A stretch of DNA of 64,000 bases, taken from CBDBND01 sp965262665 (lineage in GTDB: Bacteria; Pseudomonadota; Alphaproteobacteria; Rhodospirillales; Rhodospirillaceae). The first letter of the stretch is position 1. The number at the start of each line of letters is the position of its first letter. The translations under genes and the position numbers were made by a program. The notes below the pieces were generated by a model. That model did no database searches. It was not told where the DNA came from and saw nothing but the letters and a program-made list of their open reading frames with translations. The stretch covers positions 1,860,001-1,924,000 of the forward strand of contig CBDHFR010000004.1 of the NCBI GenBank assembly GCA_965262665.1, written 5' to 3'. Positions 19,520 through 27,852 of this stretch are shown here, in pieces.

Positions 19520-20565
19520 ATGAGTGGTGGGGCGCCGCGTCTAGGCCAAGAACAGCTGAATATTCTGCTGATCGACGACAATGTCTTTATCCAGAACTGC
19601 ATCAATCAATGCCTCCAGCACATGGGCTTTCGTGGCATGCGCGTCTGTTCCAACGGCATAGACGCCATCGAATTCTTGCGCCCGCAAGAAAAGAAAGTGG
19701 GCGGCGCGAGCCAACCCTTAGTCTTTGATCTCGTCATTTGCGACCTCATTATGCCGCAATTAAACGGATTGCAACTACTGCAATGGATCCGCACCAACAA
19801 AGACAGCCCCAATCGCTTTCTCCCCTTCGTCATGATTTCCGGTGCTGCGGACCAAGAACAGGTGCATGCGGCACGGGACACGGGACACGGGGGCCAACGA
19901 ATTCATTGCCAAGCCCTTTTCGATCGGATCGATATTGACCCGGTTGCAAGCGGTGATCGACCGGCCGCGTCAGCATGTCGCCACGCGGTCGTTATTCGGC
20001 CCCTGCCGGCGGCGAATTTATAAGGATCTTCCCAAGGATGTGGCTAAGGACCGCCGGCGGGCCGGTGAAAGTCATGCGACGATCGTGTACTCCGCCAAAG
20101 ACGTGAAACGCCAACCCGAAGGATCGGACGTTTACCTGTTTAAATTCCCCAACCTTCTTAAGCAGAAAATGGGTCTTGAGAACATGAAGGTTCCGTTTGA
20201 AATGCCGAAAGAGATTTTGGCAGAAGCGGAAGAGACTTTGGAACGCGAGGCCGAAGGATTCCTCGATTGGGCCAAACAATATCTCGATGAGCTATCGGAG
20301 AAGATTTCTCAACCCTTTGAAGATTAAGGCCAACCGGTCCGATCACCTGGCTGAAGTCAATCGCATCGCTCACGAGTTGCGCGGCCAGGGAGGAACGTTT
20401 GGCTACCCATTGCTCACCCTGTTTGCCAAAAGCCTTTATGAGACCACCGCCTACCCATGCCGTGAAGACGATGCCAATCTGGAAATCTGCAGGGCCCACT
20501 TGGATACCTTGAGGGCTGTGATCCGCGAGAAAATCGAAGGGGATGGGGGGGTGGCCGTCAGCTGA
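19520..20565 (+). pseudogene. Response regulator with C-terminal HPt-like domain, frameshifted
   Basis: Starts at ATG 19520 after GGGGGAC. Receiver domain: NILLIDDN, phospho-Asp in LVICDLIMPQLNG, MISGAAD. The frame is broken by a 7-bp tandem duplication (GGGACAC at 19875-19881 and 19882-19888); removing one copy restores ARDTGANEFIAKPFS, including the conserved Lys. A middle segment (RRIYKDLPKDVAKDRR) follows to 20327, then a second break leads into RIAHELRGQGGTFGYPLL, which looks like an HPt domain with its phospho-His. Two-component output protein, now broken. Confidence 0.8.
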
Positions 20566-20736
20566 TGATGGTCTTAAACCAGGCGATCCAGAAGTTTTCC
20601 CGCTGAATCGCTGGATACGTGCCAGAAAAAGGCCGCAGACCGGCGACGGCTATAAAAATCACTGGAATTTCTCTCCTAAAAGGCCACCATTGGCGTGATT
20701 TCCGTTCCTGACAGACAAACTGGAGACGTACCAGCC

Positions 20737-21087
20737 ATGGCCACCACGACATTGAAGACCGACCGTCCGACCTATGCATCTGACTTTATACCGTCCGATG
20801 TTGAGCGGGCTGTCTTTTTGGGCAACCCGATCCTCGACAACATGATGACCAGCCTGATCGCCCTCGGGGCCGAGGTGTGGTCAAACCGCCGCCGGATGAA
20901 GGTTGTGGAAGCTTTGTTGGAAGACAAAGGCGTGACCAACGCGATGATCGAGAAGTACATGCCGACGGCGGAACAGGAAGCCGAATGGCAGAAGGACCGG
21001 GACCGGTTCATTGATCTGACCTATTCGCCGCTGTTGCGCGAAGGCGACCTCCCCGTCTCCGCCGCTTTCCAACGGGACAACAAGTAA
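20737..21087 (+). CDS. Uncharacterised 116-aa protein, copy 1 (methyltransferase partner)
   Basis: No family recognised. It starts MATTTLKTDRPTYASDF, has no leader, and is helical and charged (RRRMKVVEALLEDKGVT, AEQEAEWQKDRDRF). It lies 45 nt before a Tat-type methyltransferase gene with little space for a separate promoter, so the two are probably co-transcribed. A second copy at 24070 differs at only about six bases and also precedes a methyltransferase gene. Paired conservation suggests a subunit or chaperone of the enzyme; this is inference. Confidence 0.75.
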   Translation: MATTTLKTDRPTYASDFIPSDVERAVFLGNPILDNMMTSLIALGAEVWSNRRRMKVVEALLEDKGVTNAMIEKYMPTAEQEAEWQKDRDRFIDLTYSPLLREGDLPVSAAFQRDNK

Positions 21088-21132
21088 TCGGCTAAGCCGA
21101 GACGCTTAGTCGAACACTAAGGAGAAATACTC

Positions 21133-22344
21133 ATGCTAGATCGCCGTTCCCTCTTCTCCGCGACGGCCGCTGTCGGCTCCTTCGTCGGCGCCGCCTTTAG
21201 TAGCCGCAAAGCTGAAACCGCGACAACTTACACCGACAAAAACCTATCACCGTCGGGCGATATCAACAAACGCGGCACCATAGGCCGTTTTGAGCGCATT
21301 CCTGAGCTAGATCTCGAAAGCAAACATGACTTTGTCACGGGATTTAGGACATTCCAGCAAAGGTTCGCACCCATCGTCAGAGCCAGAGTTGAAAAGACGT
21401 TAGAGGCCAACGGCCTCGACCCCAAAGCTCAATTGACCATGGAAGAAACCAATGAGTTGATCAAAGACGATTTGATCGTCCAGACCAGCGGCCGTACGTG
21501 GATCAGCAACCAGCAGATCACCTGGAAAATTCTCCAGGATTATTACCACGAACACGCCGACGAATACTTGGCAGAGATGGAAGAAGCCGACAACGCCGGT
21601 CCGGGAACCCTGGAACTCAATCCTGATTTACAGATCCCTGACTATATCCGCCGGGAAATTCACATTCAACCAGGCGGCTATGTCGGCGATCCGTTTGCCG
21701 GTCACATCTATCACCACGGCACCAATAGTTTTTCGGCCGGTATTCCGTTCCTCGGCAACAATGAGCAGGACCAAATTCCCATCAGGACGGTGGAACGTCT
21801 GCCCTTGCCCCGCGACGGCAAGGTCAAACGTATTCTCGATCTGGGTTGCGGCATCGGCCGCCTAACCGTTGCCCTCAAGGAACGCTTCCCGGAAGCGGAA
21901 GTGTGGGGCATCGACGTCGGTGGACCGCTGGTGCGGTATGCCCATATGCGTGCCCGCGATCTTGGCATTGACGTTAATTTCGCTCAGCGTATGGCCGAAG
22001 ACACCAAGTTTGAAGACGGTTCTTTTGACATGGTCCTTTCAACCATTATCAACCACGAGATTCCGTCGGAAGATAACAAGAAGGTGATTGCCGAAGCCTA
22101 CCGACTGGTCCGTCCGGGTGGGTATTACTACCCCATCGATTTCCAGACCCGCGGTAATAAGGGAACGGCTTGGGGTCAGTACCGCCGCTGGTGGGATCAT
22201 CGTTGGAATGAAGAGCCCTGGTCGCCGGAATTTGTCGCTTTTGATTTTGAAGGTGAAATCGAAAAGGCCGGATTTACCCTCAATGAAGAGACCAAACCGG
22301 CTCAGCCGGGCTTTGGAAGAAGGCACGCCGAAAAGCTCGCTTGA
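21133..22344 (+). CDS. SAM-dependent methyltransferase with Tat-like leader, paralogue 1
   Basis: 403 aa. Class I methyltransferase core: RILDLGCGIGRLT (motif I, about residue 237), VWGIDVGGPLVRYAH (motif II) and YRLVRPGGYYYPIDF (post-II). About 180 residues precede the core; they include WISNQQITWKILQDY and IHIQPGGYVGDPFAGHIYH. The N-terminus is LDRRSLFSATAAVGSFVGAAF, a twin-arginine-like signal, unexpected because SAM is cytosolic. Ribosome site AAGGAGAAATACTC. Substrate unknown. Confidence 0.85.
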   Translation: MLDRRSLFSATAAVGSFVGAAFSSRKAETATTYTDKNLSPSGDINKRGTIGRFERIPELDLESKHDFVTGFRTFQQRFAPIVRARVEKTLEANGLDPKAQLTMEETNELIKDDLIVQTSGRTWISNQQITWKILQDYYHEHADEYLAEMEEADNAGPGTLELNPDLQIPDYIRREIHIQPGGYVGDPFAGHIYHHGTNSFSAGIPFLGNNEQDQIPIRTVERLPLPRDGKVKRILDLGCGIGRLTVALKERFPEAEVWGIDVGGPLVRYAHMRARDLGIDVNFAQRMAEDTKFEDGSFDMVLSTIINHEIPSEDNKKVIAEAYRLVRPGGYYYPIDFQTRGNKGTAWGQYRRWWDHRWNEEPWSPEFVAFDFEGEIEKAGFTLNEETKPAQPGFGRRHAEKLA

Positions 22345-22367
22345 CAGCTAGGCGCTCATTTGAGTTT

Positions 22368-22408
22368 AGACCCTGCTCTGCGAAAACGGAGCAGGGTCTT
22401 TCTTTTTT
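22368..22408 (+). terminator. Rho-independent terminator after methyltransferase 1
   Basis: AGACCCTGCTC (22368-22378) and GAGCAGGGTCT (22389-22399) form an 11-bp stem with a 10-nt loop, followed by TTCTTTTTT. It separates paralogue 1 from paralogue 2. Confidence 0.9.
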
Positions 22409-22581
22409 GGCAAGTTTAAGCGCCATTTAGGATTCTGTTTCAAAGCGTTCGCCGTCGATGGGTTGGGCAAACGGCTGAACAATGGGGCAATTTTCCGTTA
22501 TTTCGCTGCAATTTCTCGCTGCGAGGCGTATCGTGGCGGAATAACAGCGCGTAACACACCGGTTCAAATAGGAGATCAACG

Positions 22582-23790
22582 ATGATTGACCGTCGTACTC
22601 TATTTGGCGCCACTGCCGCCGTGGGTTCCTTCCTCGGCTGCGCGTTTGGTGGCCGCAGAGCCCAAGCCAAGACTGATTTTACGACCATAAATCTATCACC
22701 GGCCGGTGACGTCGATAAGCGCGGGGCTAAAGGCCGCCTCGAACGCCTTCCGGAACTGGACTTGGAAAGCAAGTGGGACTTTTTTACTGGATTCAGGAAA
22801 TTTCACAGGCGGTTTACGCCGATCGCCAGCAAGCGCGTCGATCGAATACTGGAAGCCAACGGCCTAGACCCAAAAACAGAAATGACCATGGAAGAGTCAT
22901 TGAAGCTGGTGGAAGACGACCTCCTCGTGCAAACCAATGGTCTCACCTGGGTCAGCAATCAGTTTATGACATGGAAGATCATCAAAGATTACTTTCACGC
23001 CAATGCGGACGAATATTTGGCCGAATTCGAAGCAGCCGATAATGACGGTCCGGGCACTTTAGAACTCAATCCGGACTTGGATATTCCTACCTACGCTAGG
23101 TATGAATTCCACATCCAACCGGGTGGTTATGTGGGCGATCCGTTTGCGGGACACATTTTCCATTATGGCTCCCTGAGTTTCACCGCTGGCAATCGATTAG
23201 GGCACAACGAACAAGATGAGCTTCAGAATGGCATAGCGGATCGTATACCCCTGCCCCGTGACGGCAAGGTCGAACGCATCCTCGATTTGGGCTGCGGTAC
23301 CGGCCGCTACACCATGGGGCTGAAAGAACGGTTCCCCGACGCCGAAGTGTGGGGCATCGATGTCGCTGGGCCGTTACTGCGTTATGCCCACATGCGTTCC
23401 CGCGATCTTGGTATTGCGGTGAATTGGGCGCAGCAATCTGCGCAAGAGACCAATTTCGAAGACGGGTACTTCGACATCGTCACCTCTTACATCATCAATC
23501 ATGAGATTCCGTCGGAGGGCAACAAGAAGATCATCGCCGAAGCGCACCGTCTGACACGCCCGGGTGGATATTATTACCCCATCGATTTCCGCACCCGCGG
23601 CAACAAGGCTAGGGTTTACCAACAATACCGCCGTTGGTGGGATCACCGGTGGAACGTGGAACCCTGGTCACCGGAATTCGTGTCCTACGATTTTGATGGT
23701 GAAATCGAAAAAGCCGGCTTCACCATCAATAAAGAGACCAAACCTGTCATGTCGGGCTGGGGTGCGCGTCACGCCGAAAAGCTGGCGTAA
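22582..23790 (+). CDS. SAM-dependent methyltransferase with Tat-like leader, paralogue 2
   Basis: 402 aa, collinear with the copies on either side. Leader IDRRTLFGATAAVGSFLGCAF (twin Arg, hydrophobic core), pre-domain with HIQPGGYVGDPFAGHIFH, motif I RILDLGCGTGRYT and motif II VWGIDVAGPLLRYAH. AGGAGATCAACG precedes the ATG. It lacks an upstream copy of the 116-aa gene; the 237-nt gap back to paralogue 1 holds its terminator and probably a promoter. Intact active-site motifs, so likely functional. Confidence 0.85.
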   Translation: MIDRRTLFGATAAVGSFLGCAFGGRRAQAKTDFTTINLSPAGDVDKRGAKGRLERLPELDLESKWDFFTGFRKFHRRFTPIASKRVDRILEANGLDPKTEMTMEESLKLVEDDLLVQTNGLTWVSNQFMTWKIIKDYFHANADEYLAEFEAADNDGPGTLELNPDLDIPTYARYEFHIQPGGYVGDPFAGHIFHYGSLSFTAGNRLGHNEQDELQNGIADRIPLPRDGKVERILDLGCGTGRYTMGLKERFPDAEVWGIDVAGPLLRYAHMRSRDLGIAVNWAQQSAQETNFEDGYFDIVTSYIINHEIPSEGNKKIIAEAHRLTRPGGYYYPIDFRTRGNKARVYQQYRRWWDHRWNVEPWSPEFVSYDFDGEIEKAGFTINKETKPVMSGWGARHAEKLA

Positions 23791-23818
23791 TACCCCTATA
23801 CAGTTTGCTGTTTTAGAG

Positions 23819-23851
23819 CCCCCCGTCCGGATCGACCGGGCGGGGGTTGTT
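23819..23851 (+). terminator. GC-rich hairpin after methyltransferase 2
   Basis: CCCCCGTCCGG (23820-23830) pairs with CCGGGCGGGGG (23836-23846) with one G-U, followed by TTGTT. A modest intrinsic terminator. Confidence 0.6.
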
Positions 23852-24069
23852 AATAGCCGCACACTCAAGAACTTAAGATCAGAATCGTTGGAAATGTGCC
23901 GTTTCTCGCGAACTTGCTTGGCGGGCCATGACGAACCGTCAGTCAGGCTAGCGAAAATCCATGTGAAGCCTGAGTTTTCACACTTTTGCAGGGTGGTGCA
24001 GTGCTTTAGAACCTTTCGCATCAGCCCTATATGGGTTTGGTACAACGTTCATTCAGGAGACTTCCACCG

Positions 24070-24420
24070 ATGGCCACCACGAAGTTGAAGACCGACCGTC
24101 CGACCTATGCATCTGACTTTATACCGTCCGACGTTGAGCGGGCTGTCTTTCTGGGCAACCCGATCCTCGACAACATGATGACCAGCCTGATCGCCCTCGG
24201 GGCCGAGGTGTGGTCGAACCGCCGCCGGATGAAGGTTGTGGAAGCTTTGTTGGAAGACAAAGGCGTGACCAACGCGATGATCGAGAAGTACATGCCGACG
24301 GCGGAACAGGAAGCCGAATGGCAGAAGGACCGGGACCGGTTCATTGATCTGACCTATTCGCCGCTGTTGCGCGAAGGCGACCTCCCCGTCTCCGCCGCCT
24401 TCCAACGGGACAACAAGTAA
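24070..24420 (+). CDS. Uncharacterised 116-aa protein, copy 2
   Basis: Almost identical to 20737-21087: only a Thr/Lys difference at residue 5 is visible in the protein. Preceded by CAGGAGACTTCCACCG. It ends 28 nt before methyltransferase paralogue 3. Near identity at synonymous sites means a recent duplication or gene conversion, while the following methyltransferases have diverged clearly. Confidence 0.75.
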   Translation: MATTKLKTDRPTYASDFIPSDVERAVFLGNPILDNMMTSLIALGAEVWSNRRRMKVVEALLEDKGVTNAMIEKYMPTAEQEAEWQKDRDRFIDLTYSPLLREGDLPVSAAFQRDNK

Positions 24421-24448
24421 ACCCTCGCCGAGTTAAGGAGAAACACCC

Positions 24449-25654
24449 ATGCTAGATCGCCGTTCCCTCTTCGCCGCGACGGCGGCTGTCGGCTCCTTCG
24501 TCGGCGCCGCCTTCGGCGGACGTAAAGCGCAAGCCGCTACGGACTACACCTACGTCAACAAGACGCCGACGGGTGATGTTGAACCACGCGGCTCAAAAGG
24601 CCGTCTCGAACGTCTCCCGGAACTGGACTTGGAAAGCAAACACGACTTCGTCACCGGTTTCCGCAAATTCCATGGCCAGTTCAACCGGATCGCCAACAAC
24701 CGGATCGAAAAAATCCTTGAGGACAACGGGCTCGATCCAAAGGGCGACTACTCCATGGAAAAGGTGTTAGAGCTTGTTGAAGACGATGCCCTCGTTCAAA
24801 CCAGTGGCCGTACCTGGATCAGCAACCAGCAAATCACCTGGAAGATCCTTCAAGATCACTTTCATGAGCACGCGGATAAATACATCGTTGAAATGGAAGC
24901 CGCCGATGATCAAGGTCCCGGTACGCTGGAACTCAACCCGGATATGGACATCCCCAAATATACCAAACATGAAATCCATATTCAGCCGGGGGGTTATGTC
25001 GGTGATGAATTTGCCGGTCATATTTACCACTATGGCACCAACAGCTTCTATGTCGGCGCCATTGGCGACAACGAGCAGGACCAGATCCACATCGGCACGG
25101 CCAATCGATTGCCATTGCCGGAAGACGGCAAGGTCAAGCGCATCCTCATTCAGGGTTGCGGCACCGGCCAGCTAAGCACTGCCTTGGCAGAACGCTTCCC
25201 TGACGCCGAAGTGTGGGGCGTCGATGTTGGTGGTCCAATGGTGCGCTATGCTCACATGCGTGCCCGTGATCTCGGCGTCAATGTCAACTTCGCCCAACGT
25301 TTGGCTGAAGACACCAAGTTCCCCGACGGGTATTTCGACATCGTCACGTCGTACATTATCCACCACGAACTGACTCAAGACGCCAGCCGTGCTGTTATTG
25401 CAGAGGCATATCGGGTCACGCGCCCAGGTGGATACTTCTATCCCATCGACTTCCGCTCCGGCGGCGACAAGGGCCGCGCTTATGGCCAATACCGCCGCTG
25501 GTGGGATCACCGGTGGAACACCGAAGTCTGGAGCCGCGAATACCACACGCTGGATTTCGAAGGCGAGTTGGTCAAAGCCGGCTTCACCATGAACAAGGAT
25601 GTCAAGGCGGCCCTGCCGGGGTTCGGAATTCGCCACGCCATCAAGAAAGCCTAA
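24449..25654 (+). CDS. SAM-dependent methyltransferase with Tat-like leader, paralogue 3
   Basis: 401 aa. Leader LDRRSLFAATAAVGSFVGAAF is nearly identical in DNA to paralogue 1 for about the first 65 nt. Pre-domain WISNQQITWKILQDH and IHIQPGGYVGDEFAGHIYH are conserved. Motif I reads RILIQGCGTGQLS: the acidic residue that normally starts this motif (LDLGCG in the paralogues) is gone. Motif II VWGVDVGGPMVRYAH is kept. It may bind SAM differently or be drifting. AAGGAG lies 9 nt upstream of the ATG. Confidence 0.84.
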   Translation: MLDRRSLFAATAAVGSFVGAAFGGRKAQAATDYTYVNKTPTGDVEPRGSKGRLERLPELDLESKHDFVTGFRKFHGQFNRIANNRIEKILEDNGLDPKGDYSMEKVLELVEDDALVQTSGRTWISNQQITWKILQDHFHEHADKYIVEMEAADDQGPGTLELNPDMDIPKYTKHEIHIQPGGYVGDEFAGHIYHYGTNSFYVGAIGDNEQDQIHIGTANRLPLPEDGKVKRILIQGCGTGQLSTALAERFPDAEVWGVDVGGPMVRYAHMRARDLGVNVNFAQRLAEDTKFPDGYFDIVTSYIIHHELTQDASRAVIAEAYRVTRPGGYFYPIDFRSGGDKGRAYGQYRRWWDHRWNTEVWSREYHTLDFEGELVKAGFTMNKDVKAALPGFGIRHAIKKA

Positions 25655-25684
25655 GCGCACCTTTTCACGATATTTGCGTTTCGT

Positions 25685-25720
25685 ACCCCGCCCTGGGACA
25701 CTGGGGCGGGGTTTTTCTTT
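25685..25720 (+). terminator. Rho-independent terminator after methyltransferase 3
   Basis: ACCCCGCCC (25685-25693) and GGGCGGGGT (25704-25712) with a 10-nt loop, then TTTTTCTTT. Closes the methyltransferase block. Confidence 0.9.
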
Positions 25721-25736
25721 ACTGAGACAAAGATCG

Positions 25737-26105
25737 ATGAAACACACTTGCGTTAATCTTGCTGCACTCACTTGTGCTTTGCTTTTTTCGCCGGGGATAA
25801 TGGCGCAAAGTTTACGCACGGATATTCCGCCCCTGATTGAGATCGACCGGCTCGACCCTGAGGGATCGCGCATTGAGCGCTTCGCCTTCACATCCCGCGG
25901 CGCCATTGTCAGAGAAGTTGCCATTCCTCAGTCCCAAAACCGCTTTTGCACGCTGGAGCACGAGCACAACGTGGTACTGAACTACTATCCGACGCGCGAC
26001 GAATGGGTGTTTCAGGTTCAATCCAACGACAGCGCCCAGTTCGCCGCCGGTGGGACCGCCACCTGCCTTGACCTAACCCAGGTGCCGGTGGGAGCGGAGC
26101 AATGA
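25737..26105 (+). CDS. Exported protein of unknown function, 122 aa
   Basis: ATG at 25737. The first 23 residues are a Sec signal (VNLAALTCALLFSPGIMAQ). The mature part has two Cys (one in NRFCTLEHEH, one in ATCLDLT) that could form a disulphide. No family recognised. Its stop overlaps the start of the exported oxidoreductase at 26102 by 4 nt (ATGA), so the two are translationally coupled and probably act together. Confidence 0.75.
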   Translation: MKHTCVNLAALTCALLFSPGIMAQSLRTDIPPLIEIDRLDPEGSRIERFAFTSRGAIVREVAIPQSQNRFCTLEHEHNVVLNYYPTRDEWVFQVQSNDSAQFAAGGTATCLDLTQVPVGAEQ

Positions 26106-26902
26106 AGGTCATCATTACCCTGCTCTCTGCCGTATGGGCATCTACAGCCGAGGCCGAGACCGTGTTTGTCGCCGGCGGGTCCGGACGTTCGGGTATTGAG
26201 ATTGCCCGCACCCTGCAGGACGCGAGCTATGACGTCCGCGCGTCGACCCGCAATGCCGAACGGGCAGCGTCCCGCTATCCCGAAATCAAGTATTGGGTGG
26301 AAGTGAATGCGCATGATACGGCCCAACTGCGCGATGCCGTTGCCGGATCTGACATCGTCGTCAGTGCGTTGGGTCATGGCGACATGGTCGGAGCCGGCGC
26401 ACCGCAGTTTGTTGGTTATCTCGGTGTGCGTAATCTCATCGACGCGGCCAAAGCAGCCAATTCAAAACACATTGTCGTCATCACGTCGTCCACCGCAGGC
26501 CACGCGCGCGGTATCGACCACCGACAGGAAGCCCGTTTCGGCTATGTGCTCTACTGGAAGACCAAAGCCGAGGACTACCTCATGGCCAGCGGCCTGCTCT
26601 ACACCATCATCGGCCCGGGCGGTCTGGCGGATGACTTTCTGATGGAATTGCGTGGGCTGGTGACACCGCCACCTCAAGGCTGGGGTGTCAAACTGATGCC
26701 TCGCCCCGACTACACCCGTGACTTTATCGACCGCAAGGGTGTTGCCGATGTTGTGCTCCGCGCCATACGCGACCCAGCGGCCCGCAACAAGGCGTTTGCC
26801 GTGGTGTGGGACAAAACGATCCCCGCCGGAAAGATCAATGGCTCCTTCGCGGCCATGCCAATAGAAAATACGAGAAAGAGCTATTTAATTTCTGAACCCT
26901 AG
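26102..26902 (+). CDS. Exported NAD(P)-binding atypical SDR (NmrA-like), paralogue 1
   Basis: 266 aa. A signal peptide (VIITLLSAVWASTAEAE) is followed at once by the Rossmann strand and loop TVFVAGGSGRSG (TGxxGxxG-like). Further landmarks: DIVVSALGHGD, KHIVVITSS, and GYVLYWKTKAEDYL, whose Tyr and Lys sit near the SDR active-site position. Atypical SDRs of this kind are cytosolic or act on small molecules and quinones. Here the leader predicts the periplasm. A degenerate paralogue with the same GYVLYWKTK block is at 32179, and two more exported relatives are at 32669 and 33412. Confidence 0.82.
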   Translation: MKVIITLLSAVWASTAEAETVFVAGGSGRSGIEIARTLQDASYDVRASTRNAERAASRYPEIKYWVEVNAHDTAQLRDAVAGSDIVVSALGHGDMVGAGAPQFVGYLGVRNLIDAAKAANSKHIVVITSSTAGHARGIDHRQEARFGYVLYWKTKAEDYLMASGLLYTIIGPGGLADDFLMELRGLVTPPPQGWGVKLMPRPDYTRDFIDRKGVADVVLRAIRDPAARNKAFAVVWDKTIPAGKINGSFAAMPIENTRKSYLISEP

Positions 26903-26911
26903 CGCACAAAG

Positions 26912-27506
26912 TTAAGGACTTTCATGCCTGGTTAAGATCACCGCAAATTCGTGAAACCCCTTGAAGTGGGGTGAATGAAAATGCGGTGGTTCCGGCCAGT
27001 GCCAATGTTTAGGCGTAAAAAGGTCTTCCATGTCCTGAATCGGGCAATCATAAGGCGGGCCGCCGGGCCGACCGGTTTGCATAAAGAGTGCCAAGAGTTT
27101 GCCCTTCGGTTTCAGCCAATGCCTTAACTGGTGGTGATAGTGGTGTCTGTCTTCCGGTCTCAACGCGCAAAGGCAGGTCTGCTCATAAACCATGTCGAAC
27201 GGATGATCAGGTATCCAGGTCAGAACGTCATCGACTTCCAAGCGCGCACTTTGAATAGACTCGTCCAAATGCTTGTGCTGAAGATCTATTGCAGTTTGCG
27301 AAATATCGAGTGCGGTCACGTCGAATCAAGCACGAGCGAATTCGACGACCTCAATGCTGTCCCCGCAGTAGGATGCGACACGGCTTTAGGATTTGATGAT
27401 GCAGCCAATATTCGTATGCGGGATTCAATTCGTCCCGCTGCCACGGTGGACGCTGGCCCTTGCGATACATGGCATCCCAATCCACGGTGCGTTGCGCCGC
27501 CATCAT
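26912..27506 (-). pseudogene. Thiopurine-type SAM methyltransferase (TPMT-like), broken
   Basis: From ATG 27506: MAAQRTVDWDAMYRKG and PPWQRDELNPAYEYW, the start of the TPMT family, then PCRILL, after which the frame breaks at about 27370. One base over, CGDSIEVVEFARA continues motif I, and a TGA replaces the expected Gly codon before FDVTALDIS. The C-terminal part (MTALDISQTAID, MVYEQTCLCALRPEDR, GKLLALFM) is open to 26912. Two independent lesions, so this is a real pseudogene rather than one read error. It would have methylated a thiol, selenol or similar small substrate. Confidence 0.78.
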
Positions 27507-27514
27507 TTGGCCTG

Positions 27515-27835
27515 TTACTCCACCACCGTTATTTCGGCGTGTAGTGGTTTGCTGTCTGCATATTTTTTCTGCTGGTCGTCCGACGCAGGTTCCTGATGTT
27601 TATCTTTCCATTCGCCATAAGGCATGCCGTAGACGATCTCGCGGGCCTCATCGTAATCCATAGGTGCACCGTAATGTTCAGATGCCACCTTCACCCATTT
27701 GGCGAGACAGTTGCGGCAAAAGCCCGACATGCCCATGAGGTCGATGTTCTGTACGTCGGTTCGTTTCTGCAGGTGCTGGATCAAACCGCGAAAGGCCGCC
27801 GCTTCCACCTTAATGCGTGTTCCCTCATCCATCAT
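27515..27835 (-). CDS. DUF1244 family protein
   Basis: 106 aa. Matches DUF1244: EAAAFRGLIQHLQKRTDVQNIDLM, the MSGFCRNCLAKW motif with paired Cys (residues about 36-43), and YGMPYGEWK. A small cytosolic helical protein of unknown function, common in alpha- and gammaproteobacteria. It follows the N-formylglutamate amidohydrolase on the same strand. Intact. Confidence 0.9.
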   Translation of the reverse strand: MMDEGTRIKVEAAAFRGLIQHLQKRTDVQNIDLMGMSGFCRNCLAKWVKVASEHYGAPMDYDEAREIVYGMPYGEWKDKHQEPASDDQQKKYADSKPLHAEITVVE

Positions 27836-27852
27836 GCGTTCCTCTTCTTCAC

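Noticed and set aside
21133..25654. Prophage or biosynthetic gene cluster
   Set aside because: No integrase, capsid, NRPS/PKS or tailoring genes; the region is explained by tandem duplication.
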